DNA of 64,000 bases. It comes from Candidatus Methylophosphatis roskildensis (GTDB taxonomy: Bacteria; Pseudomonadota; Gammaproteobacteria; Burkholderiales; Rhodocyclaceae). A program made the position numbers and the translations under genes. The notes below the pieces were generated by a model. The model was not told the DNA's origin. It saw only the letters and a program-made list of their open reading frames with translations, and made no database searches. Below, in pieces: positions 11,237-19,415 of this stretch. How positions within the stretch are numbered: the stretch's first letter is position 1; each line of letters starts with the position of its first letter. The DNA is taken from the NCBI GenBank assembly GCA_016708905.1, contig JADJEV010000001.1, positions 496,001 to 560,000 of the forward strand, read 5' to 3'.

Positions 11237-12625
11237 TCAGCTTGCAGCCGCGATTGGAGCCGGCAGGCGCAACGTGACGCGCAGGCCGTGCGACGCGGCA
11301 ACATTCGAGAAGTCGATCTGCCCGCCATGCAGGGCGACGATGCGGCGCGCGATCGACAGTCCGAGGCCGACACCCTCGACCTCGGGCGAACCAAACCGAC
11401 GGAAGCGCTGGCCGAGCAGGGCCAGTTGCGCCTCGGGCACACCGGGCCCATCGTCCTGCACCACGCCGACCACCCAGTCGCCCTCACGGGTGAGCGAAAC
11501 GTCGATACGCCCGCCTGCCGGCGTGTAACGAATCGCGTTGTCGATCAGATTGCGCAGCATGACCCGCAGCAGTTCTGCCTGGCCGAGCAGGGGTAGCGAG
11601 CCCACCGCATCGAGCGAGAGCGCCAGTCGCCCGGCGACCGCCGCGGGACCGAGATCGGCACATACCGCGACCGCCTCGACTTGGAGGTCGAGCGGCTCGC
11701 GCGCGGGTGCGGCCGGCCCGGCGTCGAGCCGCGCAAGGGTCAGCATCTGCTCGACCAGATGAGACATGCGGCGCGCACCGCGCTCGCATTTGCTCAGCAC
11801 GCTACATCGCTTGGTGTCGCTGTCCGCCATCTGCGCGACCTGCAACTGGGCAATCAATGCGGCCAGCGGGGTACGCAATTCGTGCGCGGCGTCCGCGGTG
11901 AAACGGCGCTCGTTTTCCAGCGTGGATTCGAGGCGCACGAACAGGCGGTTGAGCGCGTCGGTCACCGGTTCGATCTCACGCGCGACGTTGCCGATTTCGA
12001 CCGGCTGCAGATTGTCCGGGTCGCGCGCGGCAAGATCGTCTGCCAGCCGGCGAACCGGCGCGCAGGCTGCCCGTATCGCGAGGAACAGCAGCAGTGCCAG
12101 CACCGGCAGGCCGGCGACAAACGGCACCAAGCCGTGTCGCGCGGTTTCCACCGCCAGTTCCTCGCGAATCGCGAAGTCCTGGCCGACGATAGCCAGCACG
12201 GACTGCGCCGGTTCAGCCTGCGAATAGAAGCGCCAGCGCCTGCCCTCCCAGTCGTCGGTCACGAACCCCGCTTGGCGCCCGCCGGGCAGCATCTCGGCCG
12301 GCGCGTTCGGCGAGCGCAACATCAGGCTCGCACCGTTCGCGTCGCGGTGCCACAACTGGAACATCAGCTTGGGTTGGTACTTGTGGCGTGGCGCACCGGT
12401 GTCGCTGGCGATGGTTTCGCCTTCGGTCGACTCCTCCGCGGCACGCCGTGCGGTCAAGGCGAGCAGCGTTTGCGCGGTCTGCGCCATCTGCGCGTCGAGC
12501 AATTCGTCGGCCTCGTGCAGTGCGCTGCGATAGCTGATGGTCACCGCAACGCCACCGCAGATCGCGACTACCAGCAGCGTCAGCAGCAGAACCCGCAGGA
12601 TCAGCCAGTTCAGCGCTCTGGGCAT
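11237..12625 (-). CDS. Sensor histidine kinase, QseC-like
   Basis: Transmembrane kinase of a two-component system. TM1 is at the N-terminus (LILRVLLLTLLVVAICGG), then a ~130-residue periplasmic domain of the 2CSK_N type, TM2 near residue 175, HAMP, HisKA with AHELRTPLAAL (phospho-accepting His 248), and HATPase_c with NLIDNAIRYTP, DDGPGVP and GVGLGLSIA. Length is 462 residues. The start codon shares one base with the stop of the response-regulator gene (TGATG), so translation is probably coupled. The frame extends into the regulator gene upstream, which is a shadow. It faces the cytochrome operon at 13422. Confidence 0.9.
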   Translation of the reverse strand: MPRALNWLILRVLLLTLLVVAICGGVAVTISYRSALHEADELLDAQMAQTAQTLLALTARRAAEESTEGETIASDTGAPRHKYQPKLMFQLWHRDANGASLMLRSPNAPAEMLPGGRQAGFVTDDWEGRRWRFYSQAEPAQSVLAIVGQDFAIREELAVETARHGLVPFVAGLPVLALLLFLAIRAACAPVRRLADDLAARDPDNLQPVEIGNVAREIEPVTDALNRLFVRLESTLENERRFTADAAHELRTPLAALIAQLQVAQMADSDTKRCSVLSKCERGARRMSHLVEQMLTLARLDAGPAAPAREPLDLQVEAVAVCADLGPAAVAGRLALSLDAVGSLPLLGQAELLRVMLRNLIDNAIRYTPAGGRIDVSLTREGDWVVGVVQDDGPGVPEAQLALLGQRFRRFGSPEVEGVGLGLSIARRIVALHGGQIDFSNVAASHGLRVTLRLPAPIAAAS

Positions 12626-13290
12626 CACCGCTCGGGCTTTACGATCATGTAGCCGACGCCGCGCAGCGTCCGGATGAAGTCGGCGCCGAACTTCTTGCGC
12701 AGGTAGTGCACGTAGACCTCGACCGTGTTGCTCTCGGCGCCCTCGCCCCAGCCATAGATCGACGCCTCGAGCTGCGCCCGCGACATGACTCGTCCGGCGT
12801 TTTCCATCAGGGCTTCGAGAATCGCCAGTTCGCGCGCCGAGAGTTCGACCGGCTCGCCGTGCTGCCAGGCACGCCGCGCCGCGGGATCGAGCGTGACGCA
12901 GCCACACACCAGCAGCGGCGCGGCGCGCCCGCCGGCGCGGCGTATCAGCGCCCGCAGCCGCGCCGCCAGTTCGTCGAGATCGACCGGCTTGACGACATAG
13001 TCGTCCGCGCCGCCATCGAGGCCGGCCAGTTTCTCCAGCTTGCTGTCACGTGCGGTAAGGATGATCACCGGCACCTGGCTTCCGCTGCCGCGAATGCGCC
13101 GCAGCAGGGCCAGCCCATCCAGACGCGGAACGCACAGATCGAGCACCACCGCGGCGTAGTCGTGGCTGAACACGGCATTGAGCGCCTCGACGCCGTCGCG
13201 AACCCAGTCGAGCTGAAAGCCCAGATGCGTCAGCCCCGCCTTCAGGCCGTCACCGAGTAGTGCATCGTCTTCGACCAGCAGGATTCTCAT
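12625..13290 (-). CDS. OmpR-family response regulator, QseB/PmrA-like
   Basis: DNA-binding partner of the adjacent kinase. The receiver domain holds the acidic pocket EDD at residues 7-9, the phosphorylated Asp 51 (VVLDLCVPRLDG) and the conserved lysine in DDYVVKPVD. The winged-helix output domain at about residues 125-221 ends in the OmpR-type EVYVHYLRKKFG...IRTLRGVGYM pattern. Length of 221 is typical. The intergenic region to the divergent cytochrome genes holds three TTAA boxes at 11-base intervals, the spacing expected for a tandem-bound OmpR-family dimer. Regulation of both operons by this protein is inference. Confidence 0.92.
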   Translation of the reverse strand: MRILLVEDDALLGDGLKAGLTHLGFQLDWVRDGVEALNAVFSHDYAAVVLDLCVPRLDGLALLRRIRGSGSQVPVIILTARDSKLEKLAGLDGGADDYVVKPVDLDELAARLRALIRRAGGRAAPLLVCGCVTLDPAARRAWQHGEPVELSARELAILEALMENAGRVMSRAQLEASIYGWGEGAESNTVEVYVHYLRKKFGADFIRTLRGVGYMIVKPER

Positions 13291-13336
13291 CTCTTGGATA
13301 GGCGGCGTTGAACGTTGTGCGAGGCTACTAAGCTGG

Positions 13337-13369
13337 CATTAAGGTGAACTTAACCGGCGATTAATGGCT
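13337..13369. promoter_or_regulatory. Three TTAA half-sites at 11-bp phase: candidate operator of the QseB-like regulator
   Basis: TTAA occurs at 13339, 13350 and 13361, exactly 11 bases apart, within larger similar units CATTAAGGTGA, ACTTAACCGGC and GATTAATGGCT. One-turn-phased direct repeats with TTAA cores are characteristic of PmrA/QseB-type OmpR regulators. The site lies between the regulator gene and the divergent cytochrome operon. Confidence 0.55.
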
Positions 13370-13421
13370 CCTCGGCACACTGTATCCCATGAAATCACAG
13401 TGCAGCAGAAGGAGGATTGCC

Positions 13422-13835
13422 ATGTTCCGATTGATCGCCTTGCCGCTTGGCATTGGCATCGCCCTCGCGGCCCACGCCGAAACGCCAACGGACCTGGTTG
13501 CCCGCTATGCGCAGCAGGCGGCCAGCAGCCAGCCGGGCTTCAGCGCCTCCGCCGAGCGCGGACGCAGCTTCTTCGTCAGGAAGTGGAACGTCACCGACAA
13601 GATGCCCGATTGTGCGTCCTGCCACACCGAACGGCCCGACAGGGCGGGCAGCCATGTCATCACCGCCAAGCCAATCAAGCCGCTGGCGCCGGCGGCGAAC
13701 CCCGAGCGCTTTAGCAAGCTTGCCAAGGTCGAGAAGTGGTTCAGGCGCAATTGCACCGAGGTCGTCGGCCGCGAGTGCTCGGCCGCGGAAAAGGCCGATC
13801 TGATCGAGTTTCTCGTCGCTACCGGGGGCGCATGA
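13422..13835 (+). CDS. Monoheme cytochrome c, DUF1924 family (SHP-like)
   Basis: Periplasmic c-type cytochrome, 137 residues. It has a signal peptide cleaved around AHA-ET (residue 19), one heme motif CASCH at residues 64-68, and a C-terminal KWFRRNCTEVVGREC segment. In the Rhodobacter SHP protein of this family an asparagine is the displaceable sixth heme ligand that lets oxygen or NO bind; Asn 110 here, about 91 in the mature chain, is the likely counterpart, by inference. The ATG at 13422 follows AAGGAGG and is preferred over an earlier in-frame ATG. The diheme cytochrome and cytochrome b genes follow directly, as in known shp operons. Confidence 0.85.
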   Translation: MFRLIALPLGIGIALAAHAETPTDLVARYAQQAASSQPGFSASAERGRSFFVRKWNVTDKMPDCASCHTERPDRAGSHVITAKPIKPLAPAANPERFSKLAKVEKWFRRNCTEVVGRECSAAEKADLIEFLVATGGA

Positions 13836-14299
13836 TGAAAGTGAAAGCGATACTGATCTGCAGCGCGCTGCTTGCGAGCGGCAGCCTGCTCGCCGATGGA
13901 CCGCGCATGCCGCGCGAGATCGACAAGACCTGGATCGAGGAGTGCGGCAGTTGCCACCTCGCCTATCCACCGTCTCTGCTGACCGCCGACAACTGGCGCC
14001 GGATGATGGGCGGACTCGACCGACACTTCGGTAGCAACGCCTCGCTCGACGCAGCCAGCGCAGCGAAGATCACGGCCTTCCTCGAACGCAACGCCTCGAC
14101 ACGCGGCCAACGCAACGCCTCGAGCACGCTGCGCATCACCGACACACCCTGGTTCGTCCGCGAGCACGATGAGGTATCGCCGGCTGCCTGGCGCGACCCC
14201 AATGTGAAAAGCGCCGCCAACTGCGCCGCCTGCCACCGCGGGGCAGATCGCGGCGACTACGACGACGACGACATCGTCATCCCGGTTACCCGGCGCTGA
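13832..14299 (+). CDS. Diheme cytochrome c (DHC family)
   Basis: Periplasmic electron carrier of 155 residues, expected to pass electrons to the SHP-like cytochrome. It has an N-terminal signal peptide (ICSALLASGSLLA) and two heme motifs, CGSCH at 38-42 and CAACH at 131-135. The C-terminal RGDYDDDDIVIP is typical of the DHC family. The start codon overlaps the stop of the preceding cytochrome gene (ATGA), showing tight coupling. A second ATG follows immediately. Confidence 0.88.
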   Translation: MMKVKAILICSALLASGSLLADGPRMPREIDKTWIEECGSCHLAYPPSLLTADNWRRMMGGLDRHFGSNASLDAASAAKITAFLERNASTRGQRNASSTLRITDTPWFVREHDEVSPAAWRDPNVKSAANCAACHRGADRGDYDDDDIVIPVTRR

Positions 14300-14319
14300 C
14301 GCGACACATGGAGGACAGC

Positions 14320-14997
14320 ATGAGCATTTCGACAGCACACCCGGACGGCGGGGTCGCCGGCGTCACCGACCAACGAGACGGTGCCAACACTGCCCGCCGC
14401 ATACTCGTGTGGGATCTGCCCACCCGGATCGGCCACTGGCTGCTCGCCGGCAGCTTCGCCCTCGCCTGGCTGACCGCGGAAAGCGAGTCGTGGCGAAACG
14501 TCCATGTTGCGAGCGGCTACCTGTTCGGCGCGGTGATCGCCTTTCGCCTGGTCTGGGGATTCGTCGGCACGCGCTACGCGCGCTTCACGCAATTCGTGAA
14601 ATCGCCGCGCGCAGCCTGGCAGTACCTGATGAGCCTGCCCGGTTCGTGGCCACAGCATACGGTCGGGCACAACCCGGCCGGCGGCTGGGCAATCGTCGCG
14701 CTGCTGGCGCTCGGTGCGATCAGCGTGGTGTCGGGCTGGCTGAGCTTCAACGAAATCGGCGGCGAGCTGTTCGAGGAGTTGCACGAGGGCGCATCCACCG
14801 CCGCTTTGGCCGTCGTGCTGATCCACCTCGTCGGTGTCGCCACCGGCAGCCTGGTGCATCGCGAGAATCTGGTCGCCTCCATGTTCTCGGGCTACAAGCG
14901 TGGCGCGGCGTCGGCCGCCATCGCGGGCGCACGGGGCTGGGCGGCGCTAGTGCTCGTGATCTGGACCTCCGCAGTCGTTACATTTCTGATGCGCTAG
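14320..14997 (+). CDS. Cytochrome b561-like membrane protein
   Basis: Four-helix di-heme b cytochrome of the inner membrane, expected to link the quinone pool to the two periplasmic c-type cytochromes encoded just upstream. Length is 225 residues. Candidate axial histidines lie in TRIGHWLL, NVHVASGY, EELHEG and LIHLVGV, one per predicted helix. An earlier ATG at 14308 overlaps the Shine-Dalgarno GGAGGA, so 14320 is the better start. The exact partner order is inferred from operon structure and the SHP/DHC precedent. Confidence 0.87.
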   Translation: MSISTAHPDGGVAGVTDQRDGANTARRILVWDLPTRIGHWLLAGSFALAWLTAESESWRNVHVASGYLFGAVIAFRLVWGFVGTRYARFTQFVKSPRAAWQYLMSLPGSWPQHTVGHNPAGGWAIVALLALGAISVVSGWLSFNEIGGELFEELHEGASTAALAVVLIHLVGVATGSLVHRENLVASMFSGYKRGAASAAIAGARGWAALVLVIWTSAVVTFLMR

Positions 14998-15054
14998 CGC
15001 GGAGCCCGCGACCATGTGCCAGAATGACGGCCAACAGTCGGTGGGAGACCAGTA

Positions 15055-15921
15055 ATGCGCATCGAGGACGGCCGCGAAAGCGAGAATGTCGAAGACCGCC
15101 GCGGCCAGAGCTACGGCGGCGGCATGCGTCTGGGTGGACGCTCGATCGGTATCGGCACGATCGTGCTGGCGCTGGTCGCGATGTATTTTGGCGTCGACCC
15201 GTCGATCGTCCTCAATACCGCCACCGGCCCGGCGCCGATCGAAGCGCCGAGCGGGCCCGCGGCCAAGCCGCCGGCCAATGACGCCGGCGCGAAATTCATG
15301 TCGCAGGTGCTGGCCGACACCGAGGACACCTGGAAGGCGATATTCGCCCAGAACGGCAGGCAGTATGTCGAGCCCAAGCTGGTGCTGTTCTCCGGCGCGA
15401 CACCGACCGCCTGCGGCACCGGCCAGTCGGCGATGGGGCCCTTCTATTGCCCGGGTGACCAGAAGGTCTACATCGATCTGCGTTTCTACGACGAACTGAA
15501 GAACCGCTTTCACGCGCCGGGCGATTTCGCCCAGGCCTATGTGATCGCCCACGAGATCGGCCACCACGTGCAGAATCAGCTCGGCATCTCGGAAAAGGTC
15601 GACCGCCTGCGCCAGCGTGCCGGCGAGGCCGAGGGGAATCAGCTATCGGTGCGGCTCGAGCTGCAGGCCGACTGCTTCGCCGGCATCTGGGCCAACCATG
15701 CCGACCGCTCGCGCCATGTGCTGGAATCGGGCGACATCGAAGAGGGGCTCAACGCCGCCACCGCGATCGGTGACGACACGCTGCAACGCAAGACGCGCGG
15801 CATGGTGGTGCCGGAGAGCTTCACCCACGGCAGCTCGGCACAGCGCGTGCGCTGGTTCAAGCGCGGCGTAGAGACCGGCGATCTGCGTCAGTGCGATACC
15901 TTTGCCGTGAGGCAGCTCTGA
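15055..15921 (+). CDS. Neutral zinc metallopeptidase, YpfJ family
   Basis: Membrane-anchored protein of 288 residues. A short acidic cytoplasmic tail is followed by a transmembrane segment (IGIGTIVLALVAMYFGV, about residues 36-52) and a periplasmic domain with the zinc-binding HEIGHHVQNQLG motif (HEXXH) and downstream QADCFAG. The YYG/CGTGQSAMGPFYCPGD region is typical of this family. The physiological substrate is unknown in the family as far as I know. It stands alone between the cytochrome operon and a convergent gene. Confidence 0.88.
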   Translation: MRIEDGRESENVEDRRGQSYGGGMRLGGRSIGIGTIVLALVAMYFGVDPSIVLNTATGPAPIEAPSGPAAKPPANDAGAKFMSQVLADTEDTWKAIFAQNGRQYVEPKLVLFSGATPTACGTGQSAMGPFYCPGDQKVYIDLRFYDELKNRFHAPGDFAQAYVIAHEIGHHVQNQLGISEKVDRLRQRAGEAEGNQLSVRLELQADCFAGIWANHADRSRHVLESGDIEEGLNAATAIGDDTLQRKTRGMVVPESFTHGSSAQRVRWFKRGVETGDLRQCDTFAVRQL

Positions 15922-15950
15922 CGCGCGGTCGCCCCGGCCACCTGAGCGTA

Positions 15951-15972
15951 CCGGCGGCAGATCAGCCGCCGG
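15951..15972. terminator. Perfect 8-bp hairpin between convergent genes
   Basis: CCGGCGGC at 15951-15958 pairs with GCCGCCGG at 15965-15972 across a 6-base loop. No T run follows on either strand, so it may act as a transcript-end stabiliser or Rho-assisted stop for the metallopeptidase and glyoxalase-fold genes that converge here. Confidence 0.45.
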
Positions 15973-15986
15973 GCGCTGAGCGCAAT

Positions 15987-16463
15987 CTACGAGGCGAGTT
16001 TTGAGAACGCCTCGACCACCTCGGGCGGAGCCTGCACCAGTTCGATCAACACGCCTTCGCCGCTGATTGGAAACTGCTCGTTGGCCTTGGGGTGCATGAA
16101 GGTGATGTCGTAGCCGGCGGCGCCCCGGCGGATTCCGCCCGGTGCGAAGCGCACACCCTGCGAGCCGAGCCATTCAACGGCGACCGGCAGGTTGTCCACC
16201 CACAGCCCGATATGGTTGAGCGGCGGCTCATGTACCGCAGGCTTCTTCGCCGCGTCGATCGGCTGCATCAGGTCGACTTCGACCTTGAACGGGCCCTTGC
16301 CCATCGCGGTGATGTCCTCGTCGACGTTCTCGCGCTCGGAAACGAAATTGCCGGTGACTTCGAGGCCGAACATGTCGACCCACAAGCGGCGCAGCCGCGC
16401 CTTGTCCGGGCCGCCGATTGCGACCTGCTGGATGCCGAGTATGCGAAACGGGCGTGTGCTCAT
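15987..16463 (-). CDS. VOC/glyoxalase-fold protein, possible methylmalonyl-CoA epimerase
   Basis: 158-residue vicinal-oxygen-chelate protein with two beta-alpha-beta-beta-beta halves. Metal-ligand positions by pattern: Q in GIQQVAIGG where epimerases usually have His, an EVDLMQP strand, the histidine in LNHIGLWVDN, and the glutamate in GVLIELVQ. The propionate operon here makes the (S) isomer while the mutase needs the (R) isomer, and no other epimerase is visible, so this is a reasonable candidate. Equally it could be a lactoylglutathione-lyase-like enzyme. Family assignment is firm, function is not. Confidence 0.7.
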   Translation of the reverse strand: MSTRPFRILGIQQVAIGGPDKARLRRLWVDMFGLEVTGNFVSERENVDEDITAMGKGPFKVEVDLMQPIDAAKKPAVHEPPLNHIGLWVDNLPVAVEWLGSQGVRFAPGGIRRGAAGYDITFMHPKANEQFPISGEGVLIELVQAPPEVVEAFSKLAS

Positions 16464-16540
16464 GCTGGCTCCTCCGGGTTAAGAGTGCCGATCTTACCAC
16501 CGCGCCCGGGATCGATGGGGCGCCGATTCGGTCACTGCCC

Positions 16541-16620
16541 TGCGAGGGGCATGGAATGGCGATCTGCAGGGGCATCCTGCTCCAGGCCTGATGGATAAAC
16601 GGCCTTGGCGGTACGCCTGC
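16541..16620. repeat. Dispersed CATGGAATGGCG repeat, copy 2
   Basis: CATGGAATGGCGATCTGC starts at 16550, preceded by TGCGAG as in copy 1. A second module, TGGCGGTACGCCTG, starts at 16606. The spacing between the two modules is the same as in copy 3 (27983 and 28039). It occupies the gap between the glyoxalase-fold gene and the MORN/C13 gene; I see nothing else in the gap. Confidence 0.6.
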
Positions 16621-16656
16621 GTGGGGGCCGCGAGTTCGAAAACCGCGGCGCGGTGT

Positions 16657-18588
16657 CTACTGACGGGAACCGCGCGACGATCTGCCAAGCGGCGGCAGCG
16701 CGGCCGCAGCAGTGCCGGCAGCCGGTCCGGGCGCGGAATGCGCATTCTTGGGCGTTGCGGCGATTTGCGCCCACCACTTCTTCAGGTGGTTCCGGATGTC
16801 CGGCGAATCCTCCATTTGCGGCAGCGAATGGCGCTCGTCGTCTTTCGACGCGCCTGCCGAGTCGGATGTACGATTCCTCTGCGCGTCGCCATCTTCCCAT
16901 TCGGTGATCAGTCGGTCGGCCTTTGCGTACGCGTCCTGGAACGAAGCTGCCTTGGGAAGTGCCTCCTTGAAAAAGGCCCGCCCGAAATAGGTGAAGTCGT
17001 TCTCGTCGGCACAGCCGAACGATCTTCTGTCGTGGCGCGATGCCGTGATGACCAGCGTTCGGGAATCCCTCAAGTCGTCGATGAAACCGCCCGCATAACA
17101 GGCCGAGATCACCACGACCTTCCAGCGGATTCCCGACTCCTTGAGTGCTTCGCCGAGTTCGCGCGCGCTCAGCGGCGGCAAGTCCATGCCGGTGAGCCCT
17201 AGGGTAATCTCTCGTTCCTTCGAGCCGTGGCTGGTGATGTAGAGGAACAGGATATCCTGCTCCTTGTCCATCGCGGCCGACGCGGCCGATATCGCCTGCC
17301 GAATGCTGGTAACCGTCGCCAGCGGAACGCGGCCGACCGTGTTTCGACTGTTCCCCAACACGAGCGAACGCCCGCGCGTGCCGAAATCCATGTCGAACTG
17401 CTTGCGCACGAATTCCACTTCGCGCCGAAAGACCTCCTGCGAGCCATCTCCCGCCACCGCCAACAGATACATGTTGATACCCCGTGCATCGCGCGGCGCG
17501 AACTCGCGCAGCGCATCGGCGAGCAAGGCCGGCTGCTTGTACAGCGCGAGTTCGACATTCGCCCTGGCGAGCCGGCGCTCCTCCTCGTGCTCCTTCTTCA
17601 GGCGCCCATGCTGCCAAATACCTTCGTCGCGGGTTCTTCCGTCGGATTGAGGCGTCGCGTACGTCATCGTGCCTTGACCCGCGAAGACGCCGAACTCGAA
17701 TCCGCCTCGATACACGTTTCCGTTGGCGAGTCGCAGTTCGCCGTTTCCGTGGGGCATGCGGTTCCTGGTCTCGCCCTCGTAACGCGAGCCATCCTTCGCA
17801 ACGATTCTCCCCGATCCGGTCAGCTCGCCGTTCGCGAAGCGTCCTTCGTAGGTCGTTCCGCCGTCGTCGCTGAAGATCCCCGGCCCCTCGGGCCGCCAGT
17901 TGCGAAATCGCCCCGCGTGCCACATGCCCCCCGGCCAGGTCGCCACGCCGGATCCGGTGAATTCGCCAGCGACGAAATCCCCCTCAAAGATCTGGCCCGA
18001 CGGGTAGGCGAGACGCCCCTTGCCCTCGAAATCACCGTGCGCAAAATCTCCGACATAGGTGCGCCCGTCCTTGAAGCGCATTTCTCCCTTGCCGGAGATC
18101 TCGCCGAGCTGGAACTCGCCCGCGTACTCGCCGAACGCGCCGACAATGCGGCCCTTGCCGTGGTAAAAGGAATCCTTGAATTCGCCCTCGTAAACGGTGC
18201 CATTGCCGCTGTCGTAGCGCCCCGTGCCGGCAAGCACGCCATCACGGAACTCACCTTCATAGACCGCGCCGCTCTTCGACGTCAGTCGCCCGCGGCCCGA
18301 CTCCATGCCCTTTGCGAAATCGCCCTCGTACACGTCGCCGGTCGGAAATCGCAAGCGCCCCTTGCCGGAAAACAGACCTTCGCGAAACCCACCATCGAAG
18401 CTGGCACCGTTGCTCCATTCGATCCGCCCCGGCCCGTGCCGTTTTCCATCGACGAGGGCGCCAAAATAGCGCCCGCCGTCGGGAGTGACGAGCGCCTGAG
18501 CCTCGTCGGCCGCCCGGACGGATACCGGGGATCCAAGCAGGCCGATTGAGAGGCCAAACCAGACGATTGCCAAAGACGGGCGAGTCAT
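16657..18588 (-). CDS. Secreted MORN-repeat protein with C-terminal C13 (legumain-type) cysteine peptidase domain
   Basis: 643 residues. A signal peptide (VSVRA-ADEA, about residue 26) is followed by about 12 MORN repeats of 23 residues (consensus Y-G-F-G-G-G) spanning residues 40-320, a linker, and a peptidase C13-like domain. The catalytic dyad is His 454 in YITSHGS and Cys 497 in ISACYAGG. A proline/alanine-rich tail ends the protein. C13 peptidases cleave after asparagine in eukaryotes; the bacterial members' targets are unknown to me. MORN arrays usually bind lipids or scaffolds, so surface or envelope action is plausible. Start supported by AGGAA seven bases upstream. Confidence 0.85.
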   Translation of the reverse strand: MTRPSLAIVWFGLSIGLLGSPVSVRAADEAQALVTPDGGRYFGALVDGKRHGPGRIEWSNGASFDGGFREGLFSGKGRLRFPTGDVYEGDFAKGMESGRGRLTSKSGAVYEGEFRDGVLAGTGRYDSGNGTVYEGEFKDSFYHGKGRIVGAFGEYAGEFQLGEISGKGEMRFKDGRTYVGDFAHGDFEGKGRLAYPSGQIFEGDFVAGEFTGSGVATWPGGMWHAGRFRNWRPEGPGIFSDDGGTTYEGRFANGELTGSGRIVAKDGSRYEGETRNRMPHGNGELRLANGNVYRGGFEFGVFAGQGTMTYATPQSDGRTRDEGIWQHGRLKKEHEEERRLARANVELALYKQPALLADALREFAPRDARGINMYLLAVAGDGSQEVFRREVEFVRKQFDMDFGTRGRSLVLGNSRNTVGRVPLATVTSIRQAISAASAAMDKEQDILFLYITSHGSKEREITLGLTGMDLPPLSARELGEALKESGIRWKVVVISACYAGGFIDDLRDSRTLVITASRHDRRSFGCADENDFTYFGRAFFKEALPKAASFQDAYAKADRLITEWEDGDAQRNRTSDSAGASKDDERHSLPQMEDSPDIRNHLKKWWAQIAATPKNAHSAPGPAAGTAAAALPPLGRSSRGSRQ

Positions 18589-18761
18589 TCGATAATTCCT
18601 TTCTCTTCCTTCAGGGGCACGCGCGACGATTCATTCCATTGCAGTATGCCCATCAATTGGGGGAAAACAATGGCACAAGTCCGCAGCAATGGTGACGTGA
18701 GCAGGTTGGCTTGAGGCGCGTCCGAAGTTCGAGCCTGCCCGCGCCGTTTGCGACAAGCCAT

Positions 18762-19070
18762 TCAAGTGTCGGGCGGTTCTTCGTTCGCCTCGTCGCTCTC
18801 CTGATCGGCCGGCTCGCCCACTGGCAACGGCCGCGCAATCAGACTGACGATGCCGCCGATGGCAGCGGCCAGCGCAATCGGCAGCAGGAGCAGCAGATCG
18901 AAGCGTATCGCCGCATCACCGCCTGGCGAGCGCCATGAGGTGGCGGAGAAGTCCCACAGCGCGAATGCCAGCAAGGCTGCACCGCACAGCCGCGCGCCAC
19001 GCCGGTCGCGCACCTGTCCGGCAACGACCAACAGCAGGCCGATGGTTGCGGCGGGAAAGCCCCAGATCAT
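18762..19070 (-). CDS. Small membrane protein of unknown function
   Basis: 102 residues from the ATG at 19070; the frame is open upstream but that part looks random. About three hydrophobic segments are visible: AATIGLLLVVAGQV, CGAALLAFALWDF and FDLLLLLPIALAAAIGGIVSLIA. The tail is acidic (DQESDEANEEPPDT). I do not recognise a family. The 173 bases between this gene and the MORN/C13 start show nothing notable. Confidence 0.55.
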   Translation of the reverse strand: MIWGFPAATIGLLLVVAGQVRDRRGARLCGAALLAFALWDFSATSWRSPGGDAAIRFDLLLLLPIALAAAIGGIVSLIARPLPVGEPADQESDEANEEPPDT

Positions 19071-19206
19071 CGGCAAAACTCGCCCCGCTGACAATTCAGG
19101 ATACCCGCCCGCCGATCTGGTCGAGGTTGACCGAAGCGCTGCAGCAGTCTGATCATCGTCATATCTGGTAGTGTGCGAAGCCAAGCATAGCGCCCCGCAA
19201 CGACAG

Positions 19207-19404
19207 ATGCATCCACGCCCCAAACCCCGATCGCCGCCGGACGATCCGGCGCCACTACCACCCGAGCCGCCGCAGGAAGGCGAATGCTGCGAGTCCGGTT
19301 GCGAGGACTGCGTATGGACGCGCTTCAGCCAGGCACGGCAGGCTTACGAACAAGCCTACGCAGCATGGCTGGATCGCATCGAGCAGCGGCTGGCGAACGA
19401 GTAG
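19207..19404 (+). CDS. Small oxidoreductase-like (OXLD1-type) cysteine protein
   Basis: 65-residue protein with a proline-rich N-terminus and the conserved motif GECCESGCEDCVWTRF, which matches the oxidoreductase-like N-terminal domain family (PF09791 by my recollection). The clustered cysteines suggest metal binding or redox activity. Beyond that, function is unknown. The ATG at 19207 is preferred; another in-frame ATG lies 12 codons upstream. It is divergent from the small membrane protein and converges on metF. Confidence 0.7.
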   Translation: MHPRPKPRSPPDDPAPLPPEPPQEGECCESGCEDCVWTRFSQARQAYEQAYAAWLDRIEQRLANE

Positions 19405-19415
19405 GCTGGACCGTG

